From positions 1 through 64,000 of the forward strand of contig ONNV01000009.1 in the NCBI GenBank assembly GCA_900319225.1: DNA of 64,000 nt, given 5' to 3'. Source of the DNA: an uncultured Prevotellaceae bacterium (lineage in GTDB: Bacteria; Bacteroidota; Bacteroidia; Bacteroidales; Bacteroidaceae). Below, piece after piece: positions 45,599 to 53,610 of this stretch; positions within the stretch are counted from its first letter, which is position 1; every line of letters begins with the position of its first letter. The position numbers and the translations under genes are program-made. The notes under the pieces are model-generated. The model ran no database searches. It was not told the DNA's origin and saw nothing but the letters and a program-made list of their open reading frames with translations.

Positions 45599-46672
45599 CT
45601 ATTGGTTTATTACAATTGAGTGAGTGTAGCTATCATCCCATCCGCAGACTCCGCTGTCAAACGTAATCACATCCGGACCTATGATGATTGTTAGCAGATA
45701 GTTACGTCCGGCAATGAACCGGTCGAACACATCATCCAGCTTAATCAGGTAGTTGAATCGGCTCATAGCTCCACCGTTTCCACCCAGCTTATACCAGATA
45801 TGAACGTTCTGGCTGGCATCGGTCTGCTGCGGTATTATGAGTGATTCCACTACGTATACGGCACTGTCCGGTACGCTCACGCCGCGTGCGCTGTTAATGG
45901 TGTAGCGTGGCAGGGTGTCTATGGGTGTCCATTCGGCCAGCATCTTAAGTGAGTCATCGGTCATGCATTGGGTAAAATTACCCTGACTGATAAAGTTGCC
46001 CACCTTGAGGCTGTCCACAATTATGGGTGCCACCGTATCGGACGGGAACGTATTGCTGCGGCAGATCCTTATGCAAAGCTTTGACAGGATATGCTGCATG
46101 TTGAATGTTACCAGAGTGCGAGCCGTTCCAGGCATGCTCTGCCCGTTGCGGTCCACCATCCAGTCTATGTCTTGTACAGCACCAAAATTGCCCGGCGTAG
46201 TAGGTACTCCGGTGGTAATGGTGTTGTCTCCCTTAAGTGTCACGCCCTTTATACTGATAGCTCTTGTAATGCTGTCAATCGTGACGGTTACTCCGGGATC
46301 TGAACTTGAGTGTGGCGCATATGCGCTGAATCTGTAAGTACTCTTTAAATCCCAGTACTTGAGCGGATTATAAGTCCACTTTGCCTCGGGGGCGTTGTAC
46401 GTTATGTTCTGGTTAAGGAACAAACGTTCAACATCCCCCAAGTTTGTGGTTTGCCATCCCCAGACTCCCATAGTGTTCATATGGTCGCTGAGTAGGGCTC
46501 CGGCTTTAGTGATTATAGGCTTGTCTATCACACCGTTATCAAATGCAATAGCCAGACTCTCACTGTACGGATTATGCTCGCGCAGCTCACGTACAGAGTC
46601 ATCATAAGCGCATCCTGTCAAGATTATTCCTGCCAGAACCAATGCTGCAATATGTCTGAACAGTCTGTTCAC
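45599..46672 (-). CDS. Fimbrillin-like lipoprotein, 357 aa
   Basis: The lipobox is ILTGC (Cys21), and IITKA with Lys56 is the putative cleavage site. Core features are WGWQTTN near the N-side, KYWDLKSTYRFSAYAPH, FNMQHILSKLCIRIC, SLIIPQQ and the closing strand ITFDSGVCGWDDSYTHSI. All match the Mfa-like fimbrillin family layout. It is separated from the upstream fimbrillin by a 187-base gap, the largest in the cluster, and from the next gene by 9 bases. Likely a structural pilin. Confidence 0.8.
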   Translation of the reverse strand: MNRLFRHIAALVLAGIILTGCAYDDSVRELREHNPYSESLAIAFDNGVIDKPIITKAGALLSDHMNTMGVWGWQTTNLGDVERLFLNQNITYNAPEAKWTYNPLKYWDLKSTYRFSAYAPHSSSDPGVTVTIDSITRAISIKGVTLKGDNTITTGVPTTPGNFGAVQDIDWMVDRNGQSMPGTARTLVTFNMQHILSKLCIRICRSNTFPSDTVAPIIVDSLKVGNFISQGNFTQCMTDDSLKMLAEWTPIDTLPRYTINSARGVSVPDSAVYVVESLIIPQQTDASQNVHIWYKLGGNGGAMSRFNYLIKLDDVFDRFIAGRNYLLTIIIGPDVITFDSGVCGWDDSYTHSIVINQ

Positions 46673-46859
46673 TTTTGCCTATACCTTATTTTATAATAAA
46701 CCTTATTATAATACTTTTTTATATATCTCTTAAGCCGTAACCCCAATGGCAACATCTTTTTATAAATACCATTGGCCATCTAGCGCTCACGCTCTCTTTG
46801 TGACCGTCAGGGGTATCACCCCCTGCCGGCCTATTTAAAGAAAAGAGTTAGCTGATGAT
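46673..46859 (-). other. Intergenic gap with inverted repeats inside the fimbrial cluster
   Basis: No gene is seen. It contains CCAATGG...CCATTGG with a loop of about 20 bases, a hairpin CAGGGG-TATCA-CCCCTG, and an AT-rich stretch with a repeated TAATAAGG-like motif next to the downstream gene. A partial terminator or attenuator is possible, but no T-run follows the hairpins. No TAnnTTTG box was found on the minus strand. Confidence 0.4.
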
Positions 46860-48083
46860 TTAGTCATTTATATCAGGAATATTCACAGGGACATCTCCTG
46901 GCTTCCACTCATAAACGTTAGCATCAAACTCAATTGCTACAGGATCAATTGTCATCATCAAAGTGTTCATCCAACCTTCGTTGAATTGAACATCGTTATT
47001 CTTGTTGGCTCCATTTCCATTGAACAGGTCTGCAAGATTATAAGAGTATGTATATGAGTCAACCAATGAGAGTGATGATTCTATAAAATCATTTGTTGTC
47101 TTGCCATATGCATCTTCTCCTTCTTGTGCTGCATCAATGGTGGCTTGATCGTACTTATTACCGCTGTAGAATTCATAACTTATTTTCAAGTAGGGCTTGC
47201 TTTCGTTGCCTAAACCAGTTCCGTTTAAGGGTACATCTTCTACATACTCGACCTTTTGCGGAATGAATAGGGACTGATATACATAGTTGTAGGTGTTTTT
47301 AACTTCAGTGTCAGTTGAGTATCCATATCCATCCTTTGAATTGGATGATATACTGTTGTTTTCACTCCAGCGTGCTATGCTTCCGCCTTCTACTGCAGCT
47401 GTAGTTTCATCAAAGTTGCCACCGTCAACCAAATTGAAAACCTTGATGTATTTCAGTTTAACGTAATAACTGTCAAGTGAAGAGGCTTTTTTTACACCAA
47501 TGTTCAGACGTGTGAGAAGATGGATGAAGTTCAGTTGAACTTTTGATGAGGTGTAGTTGGCGGGTAATACTGTGACATCTTCAGATATCATAATATCTTT
47601 TTCACCCATATCGGCATCTGCATCAATTGAACTCGATGGGGCTATGGAAGAACCATTTACTGAAAAACCAGATAATTTAATGATATCATTCGTGAAAGTC
47701 CAACTGTAGTCTGATGGTGCAGCTGCAAAGAACTTGTAATTCGTGGCAGACTTATCCCAGAAACGCAGGGGTGAGTATTCCCACAAAGAACTGGTGCCGT
47801 TCCAAATAACCTTAGTGCCGGCTCCGTTGGATTCTCCGAATACAGTAGAAGGAGTTCCGCTTACAGTTTTGTAGCCCCATACTTTAAAGGTGGTGTGGTG
47901 AGTGCTGAGGGCATTTTTTTGCTCAATACCCGAATTCTCTGCTCCTGCACGGGTGATTTTTTCATTGAAGGTTGAAAAACCAATCTCAATCTGTTCGCCC
48001 TGAAGGTCTGAACGCAACTCATTTTTTGAGCAAGCTGCAATTACTAATACAGCTGATGCTATAATCAAATTATACTTTTTCAT
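46860..48083 (-). CDS. Fimbrillin-like lipoprotein, 407 aa
   Basis: The signal peptide is short with lipobox VIAAC (Cys18). ITRA with Arg45 is the putative processing site, preceded by the IEIGFSTFNEK block typical of the family. Further features are VWGYKTV, RFWDKSATNYKFFAAAPSD, VQLNFIHLLTRLNIGVKKA, SLFIPQKVEY and the closing strand VAIEFDANVYEWKPGDV. Codon use is more AT-rich than in the genes downstream of it. Likely a structural pilin of a type V pilus. Confidence 0.85.
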   Translation of the reverse strand: MKKYNLIIASAVLVIAACSKNELRSDLQGEQIEIGFSTFNEKITRAGAENSGIEQKNALSTHHTTFKVWGYKTVSGTPSTVFGESNGAGTKVIWNGTSSLWEYSPLRFWDKSATNYKFFAAAPSDYSWTFTNDIIKLSGFSVNGSSIAPSSSIDADADMGEKDIMISEDVTVLPANYTSSKVQLNFIHLLTRLNIGVKKASSLDSYYVKLKYIKVFNLVDGGNFDETTAAVEGGSIARWSENNSISSNSKDGYGYSTDTEVKNTYNYVYQSLFIPQKVEYVEDVPLNGTGLGNESKPYLKISYEFYSGNKYDQATIDAAQEGEDAYGKTTNDFIESSLSLVDSYTYSYNLADLFNGNGANKNNDVQFNEGWMNTLMMTIDPVAIEFDANVYEWKPGDVPVNIPDIND

Positions 48084-48120
48084 ATTATTTGTTTTTTTTG
48101 TTTAATACCTAATGTAGCAA

Positions 48121-49272
48121 TCACTGTACGATTACAGTTTCGTCAGTAGCAGGTGTAAACCCTTCTACACTTTCAACATCGAACTCAATCTTGGCAGGTT
48201 TAATATTCACAACCAGGTAATAGAAGTAGTTCTCAACGAAGTTTATTGATGCAGATCCCGTTGCTGTCTGACTCTCTATTGTCGGATTATTGGCGTCATC
48301 GTGATAGTTAATTTCGTACTTAACTTCAAGTAACATACTATGTTTCTGTGAGTCGACCTGGCCAGCAGGCAGAATGTTCGGTGTTACAATGTACTGCTTT
48401 GCTCCATTAATAACGGCGGCTGATGTGTTTACCTCCTGTCCGGTGCCATTGCTGTATACAATTGTCTTCGTTGTGCTAGCAGTAGGCTGAGAAAGTGTAC
48501 TCTCGCTGTTGCCGTTATCATATGATATTGAACCAGCATCTGCATTCTTCGCAGTCTGTGTCCATTTTACGTTGCTGGCTGAAGGGAATGCTATCTTGAG
48601 CTCTTTTAATGTTACTGTGTACGCATCCTCAAACCCTTCACTCTTAACTTTGAATGCTAGTTTTGAAAGAACGTGATTAAAAATAAATGAAACGTGTCCC
48701 TCATATGTTACAATTGTGTTGGAATGATTGTGACATTTTGTATAGTCAGTATTCTCTACACGAGCGACACAAAGATCAACAGTTGCAGCATCGCTAGCGT
48801 CTGCAACGACTTGACTACCTAAATCGTATACGAAACCTGTTGTTGTTGAAGGCGATACGGCTGTTCTTACGAAAGAGGCAGCTGTAGATGAATATGGAGC
48901 ATAAGCATAGAAATAATATCCGTTTTTATTATCATTATCTGCAACTAGTGACTTATCCCAATAGCGAACATTTTGGTGAGTCCAATCGTTGGGATTCACT
49001 GTGCCATCAAATTTGACTTCCTCGTTACTGAAGAGAGAAATGGTCTGGGGGTCAGTAGATCCTTCTTTATGTTTCCAACCATATACGCCAAATGCGTTAT
49101 TGACGGTTTTAAACCAATTGATGTCAATTTCTGCTTTGGTCTGCTTTTCAGAATACTGGCTTTCAAAACCAATTGATACTTCTTGATTCTTGATTTCCTT
49201 AAAGGTGTCGTTGCCCATGCAAGCTGTCAGCAGTGTGGCAGCAGCTGCGATCATCAAATAACTCTTTTTCAT
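48121..49272 (-). CDS. Fimbrillin-like lipoprotein, 383 aa
   Basis: It begins MKKSYLMIAAAATLLTAC (lipobox Cys18), nearly the same leader as the next upstream gene. KQTKA with Lys46 is the putative processing site, and VSIGFESQYSEK precedes it. Family strands are FGVYGWKH, RYWDKSLVADNDNKNGYYFYAYAP, VSFIFNHVLSKLAFKVK and the closing AKIEFDVESVEGFTPATDE, where Trp is replaced by Phe. Likely a structural pilin. The 37-base gap downstream and 66-base gap upstream contain no clear promoter. Confidence 0.85.
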   Translation of the reverse strand: MKKSYLMIAAAATLLTACMGNDTFKEIKNQEVSIGFESQYSEKQTKAEIDINWFKTVNNAFGVYGWKHKEGSTDPQTISLFSNEEVKFDGTVNPNDWTHQNVRYWDKSLVADNDNKNGYYFYAYAPYSSTAASFVRTAVSPSTTTGFVYDLGSQVVADASDAATVDLCVARVENTDYTKCHNHSNTIVTYEGHVSFIFNHVLSKLAFKVKSEGFEDAYTVTLKELKIAFPSASNVKWTQTAKNADAGSISYDNGNSESTLSQPTASTTKTIVYSNGTGQEVNTSAAVINGAKQYIVTPNILPAGQVDSQKHSMLLEVKYEINYHDDANNPTIESQTATGSASINFVENYFYYLVVNIKPAKIEFDVESVEGFTPATDETVIVQ

Positions 49273-49338
49273 AATTCTCTTTTCTTTAATTGTTTATAAT
49301 TGTTTTTGTTTTTTCTCTATTTGATTAGTGTTAGGGTT

Positions 49339-50496
49339 CTAAATCTTGACATCATAGCTCAAATCTGCCCATCCGTAAGCGCTTGCATCAAATGTGATGA
49401 CGCTGGGACCTATTGTGAATGTCAGATTGTAGTTGTAGCGGTCAAAGAATTCTGTAAATGCATCCTTTAAATCCAGTACGTAGGTGTATCCCTCTGAATT
49501 GATATGATACTTGACAGTAACCTTTGCGTCGTTGGGTATAGTCTGAGGTATTACCAGAGACTCTATAAAGTAAAGGGGATTTACCTTATAGGTGTCAGGA
49601 CCGTCTGTGTCGGGAAGATAAGGCTCTCCTGCTGATGTCTCATATTTGAGAACGTAATTGTCATCGTTGTTTGCTGCGGCAGGAGCCCATCCGCTTACGC
49701 GAGGTGTGCTTACGCCGTCATAGATGCTTTCTGCATATGAACCTTTATCAACAAGTTTAGTGATAGTAACCTCGTCGATTAATACATTCTCATTGTCAAG
49801 AGTCTCAGACTTTCCAATTATAACGTTGATCTTTGACAAGATGTGCTTGAATGTAAGCTGAACTGCAGTATGAACAGTTCCAAGCTGTGACTGTGCTGCA
49901 GATGTCATCAGGTCAAGATCCTGATTGTTTACGTTGAATCCCTTGTTCTTGGCTGCTGCAGTTGCTTTTGCCTGCAGATTCTTGCCGGTGAGAATGTAAT
50001 CAGTGGCTACAAAATCGTTGCCGGCATCTCCGACCTCTGCTCCTACAGCATTGTACTTGTAGCGAAGCGGATTTGAATCCAGAGCAGGAGCGTAGGCTAT
50101 AAAGTCATATTCTGCCTGTCTGTCCCAGTAACGGAGATCGGTGTAACTCCAGTTTGAACCGTAGAATGAAGCGTTTGCATCGCCTGTGTATGTGCAAGCG
50201 GTGCCGGCTTTTACTCCAGCGGTTGTAGCTGCAGATTCTCCAAATACATATTCCTTATCATGTGTCTGGGTGTGCTCTTTTGTGCCATACACTGCAAATG
50301 TGTTGTGGAAGTACTCCAGGTTGAGGATGTTGGCGCTGTTGCCATCATCGCCCTTAGTGGCTTTCTCTGAGTAGGAACTGAATCCGATAACCTTGGGTTC
50401 AGTGGTGTCTTTAAGATCGGCGTTGATCTTGTCGGTCTGTGCGCAAGATGCCAGGATTGTGGCGGTTGCGGCTAACATCAGATAACTCTTTTTCAT
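49339..50496 (-). CDS. Fimbrillin-like lipoprotein, about 385 aa
   Basis: I start it at the ATG at 50496, which follows AAGGACTT and gives the leader MKKSYLMLAATATILASC shared with its paralogue downstream. An in-frame ATG at 50532 would add 12 residues. With this start the lipobox Cys is residue 18 and the ATKG site is at Lys48, after VIGFSSYSEK. Fimbrillin strands are FAVYGTKEH, YWDRQAEYDFIAYAP, VQLTFKHILSKINVIIGKS, SLVIPQTI and the closing VITFDASAYGWADLSYDV. Likely a structural, possibly major, pilin since it is the first of the seven in the operon. Confidence 0.85.
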   Translation of the reverse strand: MKKSYLMLAATATILASCAQTDKINADLKDTTEPKVIGFSSYSEKATKGDDGNSANILNLEYFHNTFAVYGTKEHTQTHDKEYVFGESAATTAGVKAGTACTYTGDANASFYGSNWSYTDLRYWDRQAEYDFIAYAPALDSNPLRYKYNAVGAEVGDAGNDFVATDYILTGKNLQAKATAAAKNKGFNVNNQDLDLMTSAAQSQLGTVHTAVQLTFKHILSKINVIIGKSETLDNENVLIDEVTITKLVDKGSYAESIYDGVSTPRVSGWAPAAANNDDNYVLKYETSAGEPYLPDTDGPDTYKVNPLYFIESLVIPQTIPNDAKVTVKYHINSEGYTYVLDLKDAFTEFFDRYNYNLTFTIGPSVITFDASAYGWADLSYDVKI

Positions 50497-50538
50497 AAGT
50501 CCTTGTTTTTTGTTGTTTATACTTTTTTTCATTTAAAC

Positions 50539-50742
50539 TCAATTAATGAATCGCATTGTGGTTTCATTAAACTGCGTGTACCTGCCGGTAGTCTGGCCAT
50601 TCTTGCGGTTTACGCTATCCTGCATACCTCTTGGCGAGTTTGCGGAGAATAGCGACACCAATGCTGCTACAGCGAGCGAGGCCACGGCTGCAATTAGCAT
50701 GTAGCGCCATTTGCCTTTTTCTTGTTCTGTAAACATACTCAA
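50539..50742 (-). CDS. Small single-pass membrane protein, 67 aa
   Basis: It has a short polar start (EQEKGKWRY), one hydrophobic segment (MLIAAVASLAVAALVSLFSA) and a polar tail with many Gln, Asn, Thr and Arg. It lies between the DUF5119-like lipoprotein (28 bases) and the first fimbrillin and is co-oriented, so it is probably part of the operon. The start could be Met3. I do not recognise the family; it might assist export or regulation, but nothing in the sequence shows which. Confidence 0.6.
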   Translation of the reverse strand: MSMFTEQEKGKWRYMLIAAVASLAVAALVSLFSANSPRGMQDSVNRKNGQTTGRYTQFNETTMRFIN

Positions 50743-50770
50743 TTATTTTTAATTATTATCTTGTTTGACA

Positions 50771-52009
50771 TCAAATAGTTACCTCAGCGTTAACTTCATT
50801 GGACCAATCCTCAACACTTGCGTTGAAACCGCCTCCTGTGGTCTCCTGTTTCTTGTCCAGGAGTTCCTGCGGTATCTCAGCTCCATCAATATATATAGTA
50901 ATGATACCACCGGTAGGCTTCTCGTGCATCTGGTCGGTGATATCGCGTGTAACCGTGTATGTGTATCCGTTACGGAGTGTGAATCCTATTCCTATGTAGT
51001 TCTTGTCAAGTTCTGCGGCCTTGGTACCTGCCTTTGTCGTCTCCAGAGGAATTATTCCGGGAAGACCCCATGTGAGTACGCGGGCAGCCATGATGTCGGC
51101 GCTGTCTGCTTTTGATACGCCGTCGGCCAGGACTACATCGGCGTGCCTCTGCATGGGCTTGATGCTGTCAGTTGATATTGATATGGTATTTATGAATGTC
51201 TTGCGGGTAAATAGCTCAACGCCCTGGGCAAGACCGGTAACGGTAAGGCCCTTGGCACCAACTATGCGGCTGCCTTTCTCATCTGTATTGTTGAGAACGA
51301 TTATCTGATACAGATAGATGAAAGAGTAGGGGCGCAGCGCGGCGTCTACACGGTAGATGTATGTGATGTTGCCGTCAGCGTCATATTCTTTCTCATACTC
51401 TGACGGGTCCTCATTTATGACAAGGTCAGTAACCAGTGTGCCGAACAATTCATCAGGCTGGTTGTAGTCAATGTATGAACGTGTGGTGTCAGGCATGTCA
51501 CTATGCTCATTCTCGGCACGGGTGCGAACCCATGAAGGCTGAGAACTGGCTCTGGTGTATGCGGTGTATGTCTCCATATCGTCGGACTGGTAGAAGTTTG
51601 TGTACTCAGTACCGAAATTGTAGAACATCATATCATAAACAGAACCGGCGGTCAGTGATACACGGCCTCCGTTTGAATCAAATATCTTAAAGAATGAGCT
51701 GAAACGCTTTCTGGTTGAAGGGTCAACGTTGTAGATGATACCCTTGATGAGCTCAGGCTTGGTGTAGCCTATCTGGCCGTACTGCTTAGAGGTGATGTCC
51801 CAGTTGTACTGCCAATTGAGGTCCCAATCAATACCCCAGAGCAGATCCAGACGTACGTCATAGATCTCAACGAATATCTGTGTCTGGTCAACGCGCAGGT
51901 AAAGGTCCTTACGGCAAGATGAGAAGCTAAGCGGAAGCAAAAGGATTGCAAGACACAGAACTTTCTGTATCTTTGCCATCAACTTGTTTGTTTTTGTTCC
52001 GCTTAACAT
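50771..52009 (-). CDS. DUF5119-like fimbrial-locus lipoprotein, 412 aa
   Basis: The leader KIQKVLCLAILLLPLSFSSC ends in a lipobox followed by RKDLYLRVDQTQIFVEIYD. An alternative start is the ATG at 51979 (MAKIQKV). The body has DLNWQYNWDITSKQYGQIGYTK, SRGR-free aromatic strands, FYNFGTEYTNFYQSDDM, and a later section YIYQ-like to VLNNTDEKGSRIVGAKGLTVTG. The C-terminus shows VTYTVTRDITDQM-type strands and INAEVTI. This fits the DUF5119 lipoproteins that sit beside fimbrillin genes in Bacteroidales; the family assignment is from memory. First gene of the minus-strand operon, with a -7 box 32 bases upstream. Role inferred: anchor or minor fimbrial component, by analogy to FimB/Mfa2. Confidence 0.65.
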   Translation of the reverse strand: MLSGTKTNKLMAKIQKVLCLAILLLPLSFSSCRKDLYLRVDQTQIFVEIYDVRLDLLWGIDWDLNWQYNWDITSKQYGQIGYTKPELIKGIIYNVDPSTRKRFSSFFKIFDSNGGRVSLTAGSVYDMMFYNFGTEYTNFYQSDDMETYTAYTRASSQPSWVRTRAENEHSDMPDTTRSYIDYNQPDELFGTLVTDLVINEDPSEYEKEYDADGNITYIYRVDAALRPYSFIYLYQIIVLNNTDEKGSRIVGAKGLTVTGLAQGVELFTRKTFINTISISTDSIKPMQRHADVVLADGVSKADSADIMAARVLTWGLPGIIPLETTKAGTKAAELDKNYIGIGFTLRNGYTYTVTRDITDQMHEKPTGGIITIYIDGAEIPQELLDKKQETTGGGFNASVEDWSNEVNAEVTI

Positions 52010-52040
52010 TTAAAAATCTTCTTTTCGTTAATTTCCATTA

Positions 52041-52048
52041 CAAAGGTA
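52041..52048 (-). promoter_or_regulatory. Main promoter -7 box of the fimbrial/giant operon
   Basis: On the minus strand this reads TACCTTTG, a full match to the Bacteroidetes TAnnTTTG -7 consensus. Transcription would start about 7 bases downstream, leaving a leader of roughly 25 bases before the ATG at 52009. No strong -33 TTTG is present upstream, so an activator may be needed. Confidence 0.6.
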
Positions 52049-52172
52049 CGCGTATTATATGTCGAAATTCTAACATTTACAATCCGCTTTCTAAAAATCA
52101 CAAAACTAATTTTAAACAATAGTTCAAATATCAACAGAGGATGTTCAATATGCGTATTGATAGATAAAATAA

Positions 52173-52193
52173 CAATTGTTGAATTAACAATTG
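52173..52193. promoter_or_regulatory. Palindromic candidate operator between divergent promoters
   Basis: CAATTGTT-GAATT-AACAATTG is a perfect 8-base inverted repeat with a 5-base centre, and the 10 bases AACAATTGTT at 52171-52180 are themselves a palindrome. It lies between the regulator promoter and the fimbrial operon promoter, well placed for control of both. The binder is not known. Confidence 0.4.
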
Positions 52194-52249
52194 GTATGAA
52201 ATTATACAATTAATTGCATTTGATTGTATTCACGAGGGGATTTTAGGTG

Positions 52250-52257
52250 TATATTTG
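52250..52257 (+). promoter_or_regulatory. Promoter -7 box of the AraC-type regulator
   Basis: TATATTTG matches TAnnTTTG. A TTG lies about 23 bases upstream (52224-52226), somewhat further than the usual -33 spacing. The start of transcription would fall near 52264, about 20 bases before the ATG at 52285. Confidence 0.6.
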
Positions 52258-52284
52258 CATATCAATAGAATTGAAGGACTAAAT

Positions 52285-53496
52285 ATGTTAGGCGTATTTA
52301 TTTCACAGCTCCCTTTTTCAGTTTGTGTGGTGTGGCTGATTCTTGTCCTGTTTAGAGGGCATAAGAGCTACTCCAACAGGCTTTTTATGTGGATTATGGT
52401 GCTGCTGGCAGTGAGCTTCTGGGCCGGTTCCAATCATAAACCCCCGTTCCTGGATTTCAGGAAACTGGTTTATGTGGATATCGTAATGCAGTTCTCAACC
52501 ATAGCCGTATTCCCGCTCATTTGCTTTTATATAAGGTCTCTTTATGATGAGACCAATCTCAGTGTAAACGCATACCTTCTGTATCTGCCAGCAATCCTGC
52601 TTACTACATCGGCAATTGTGGTTACTATACTACTGGGTGAGGATCATTGCTCAGAGCTTATACAGTCAATTTACAGCAATAATCTCGTGCTTGACCAGTT
52701 TGAAGTGGTAGATAGGGCATACATAGTCCTGACCTACAAGCTATACAGAATAGTTTTCTTTGTATCTCTGGCGCTTTCTTTCATTTACGTATTTTCACGA
52801 CTCTTTACGGGTAAGTTTAAAATTGTACATTTTTTATCTTTTTTGAGAGGGCAGAAATCGAGTTTTGTAGCAAACATACTCTGTTTGTTTTTCATCATCT
52901 ACTTTGTGCTCTGGGCACTTTGCGTGATTTTTGCCGATGTGTTCATGAATGCGCTCTCCATTTGGTCAACCTTATGGTGTGCTACTTCGGCTTTCCTGCT
53001 TTTTCTTATCGGTTACGTATCGGCCATACCTCCGCTTCCGGGCGGTTATATGAACCTGGACCGTATGCGTCATCCGTTCAGCGCCATGAAGCAGTCACGC
53101 CAGGAGTTCCTGCAGAGTATTGATTCTGGTCCTGTCACTGAGACTCCGGTATCAGGTTACGATAAGATAATGGAATCTTTCAAGCAGCTTATGATTACGG
53201 AGCAGGGTTTTCTTAACCCCTCTATGACTATTGATGAGATTGCAAACCGTCTGAATACCAACCGTACATACGTATCCAAGCTGGTCAATATATATTATGG
53301 TATGCCGTTCCGCGAATACCTTAACGGTCTTAGGATGGATTATGCCAAGCAGCTTATGATTGACGAGCCTGATGCCGTGATAGATTATGTTGCGGCCAAG
53401 AGTGGATTCCAGAGCTCTACCCAGTTTATCAGGAAGTTCCGGGAGATTGAGGGTACTACCCCCACGGTCTGGAAAGCGTCGCATCGACAGAAATAA
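52285..53496 (+). CDS. Membrane-anchored AraC-family transcriptional regulator (7TM-HTH)
   Basis: I start it at the ATG at 52285, after AAGGACT; an upstream TTG frame start would overlap the promoter. The first about 260 residues hold seven hydrophobic segments (starting FSVCVVWLILVLF and ending AFLLFLIGYVSA). The C-terminal about 110 residues form an AraC-type double helix-turn-helix: MTIDEIANRLNTNRTYVSKLVN, FREYLNGLRMDYAKQLM, VAAKSGFQSSTQFIRKFRE and GTTPTVW. A linker of about 50 residues joins them. It is divergent from the 51-kb fimbrial operon, 275 bases from its first gene, so it probably controls it, sensing a signal at the membrane. The ligand is unknown. Confidence 0.85.
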   Translation: MLGVFISQLPFSVCVVWLILVLFRGHKSYSNRLFMWIMVLLAVSFWAGSNHKPPFLDFRKLVYVDIVMQFSTIAVFPLICFYIRSLYDETNLSVNAYLLYLPAILLTTSAIVVTILLGEDHCSELIQSIYSNNLVLDQFEVVDRAYIVLTYKLYRIVFFVSLALSFIYVFSRLFTGKFKIVHFLSFLRGQKSSFVANILCLFFIIYFVLWALCVIFADVFMNALSIWSTLWCATSAFLLFLIGYVSAIPPLPGGYMNLDRMRHPFSAMKQSRQEFLQSIDSGPVTETPVSGYDKIMESFKQLMITEQGFLNPSMTIDEIANRLNTNRTYVSKLVNIYYGMPFREYLNGLRMDYAKQLMIDEPDAVIDYVAAKSGFQSSTQFIRKFREIEGTTPTVWKASHRQK

Positions 53497-53501
53497 GTAT
53501 T

Positions 53502-53526
53502 AACCTCCGTCAAGGAGGTTTTTTTA
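53502..53526 (+). terminator. Rho-independent terminator of the regulator gene
   Basis: AACCTCC-GTCAA-GGAGGTT is followed by TTTTT. It lies 5 bases past the regulator stop codon. Confidence 0.85.
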
Positions 53527-53557
53527 TTCCTTTTTAACGCATTTATAATTTTATTAT

Positions 53558-53565
53558 TATATTTG
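53558..53565 (+). promoter_or_regulatory. Promoter -7 box of the SH3/CXXX peptide operon
   Basis: TATATTTG followed by CGATAA fits TAnnTTTG and lies about 46 bases before the SH3-protein ATG. The surroundings are AT-rich. The same TATATTTGCGAT string recurs at 58640 in front of the V-ATPase operon. Confidence 0.55.
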
Positions 53566-53610
53566 CGATAATTATTCATTTGCCTTTAGGTTTAAACAAT
53601 ACATGCTTCT

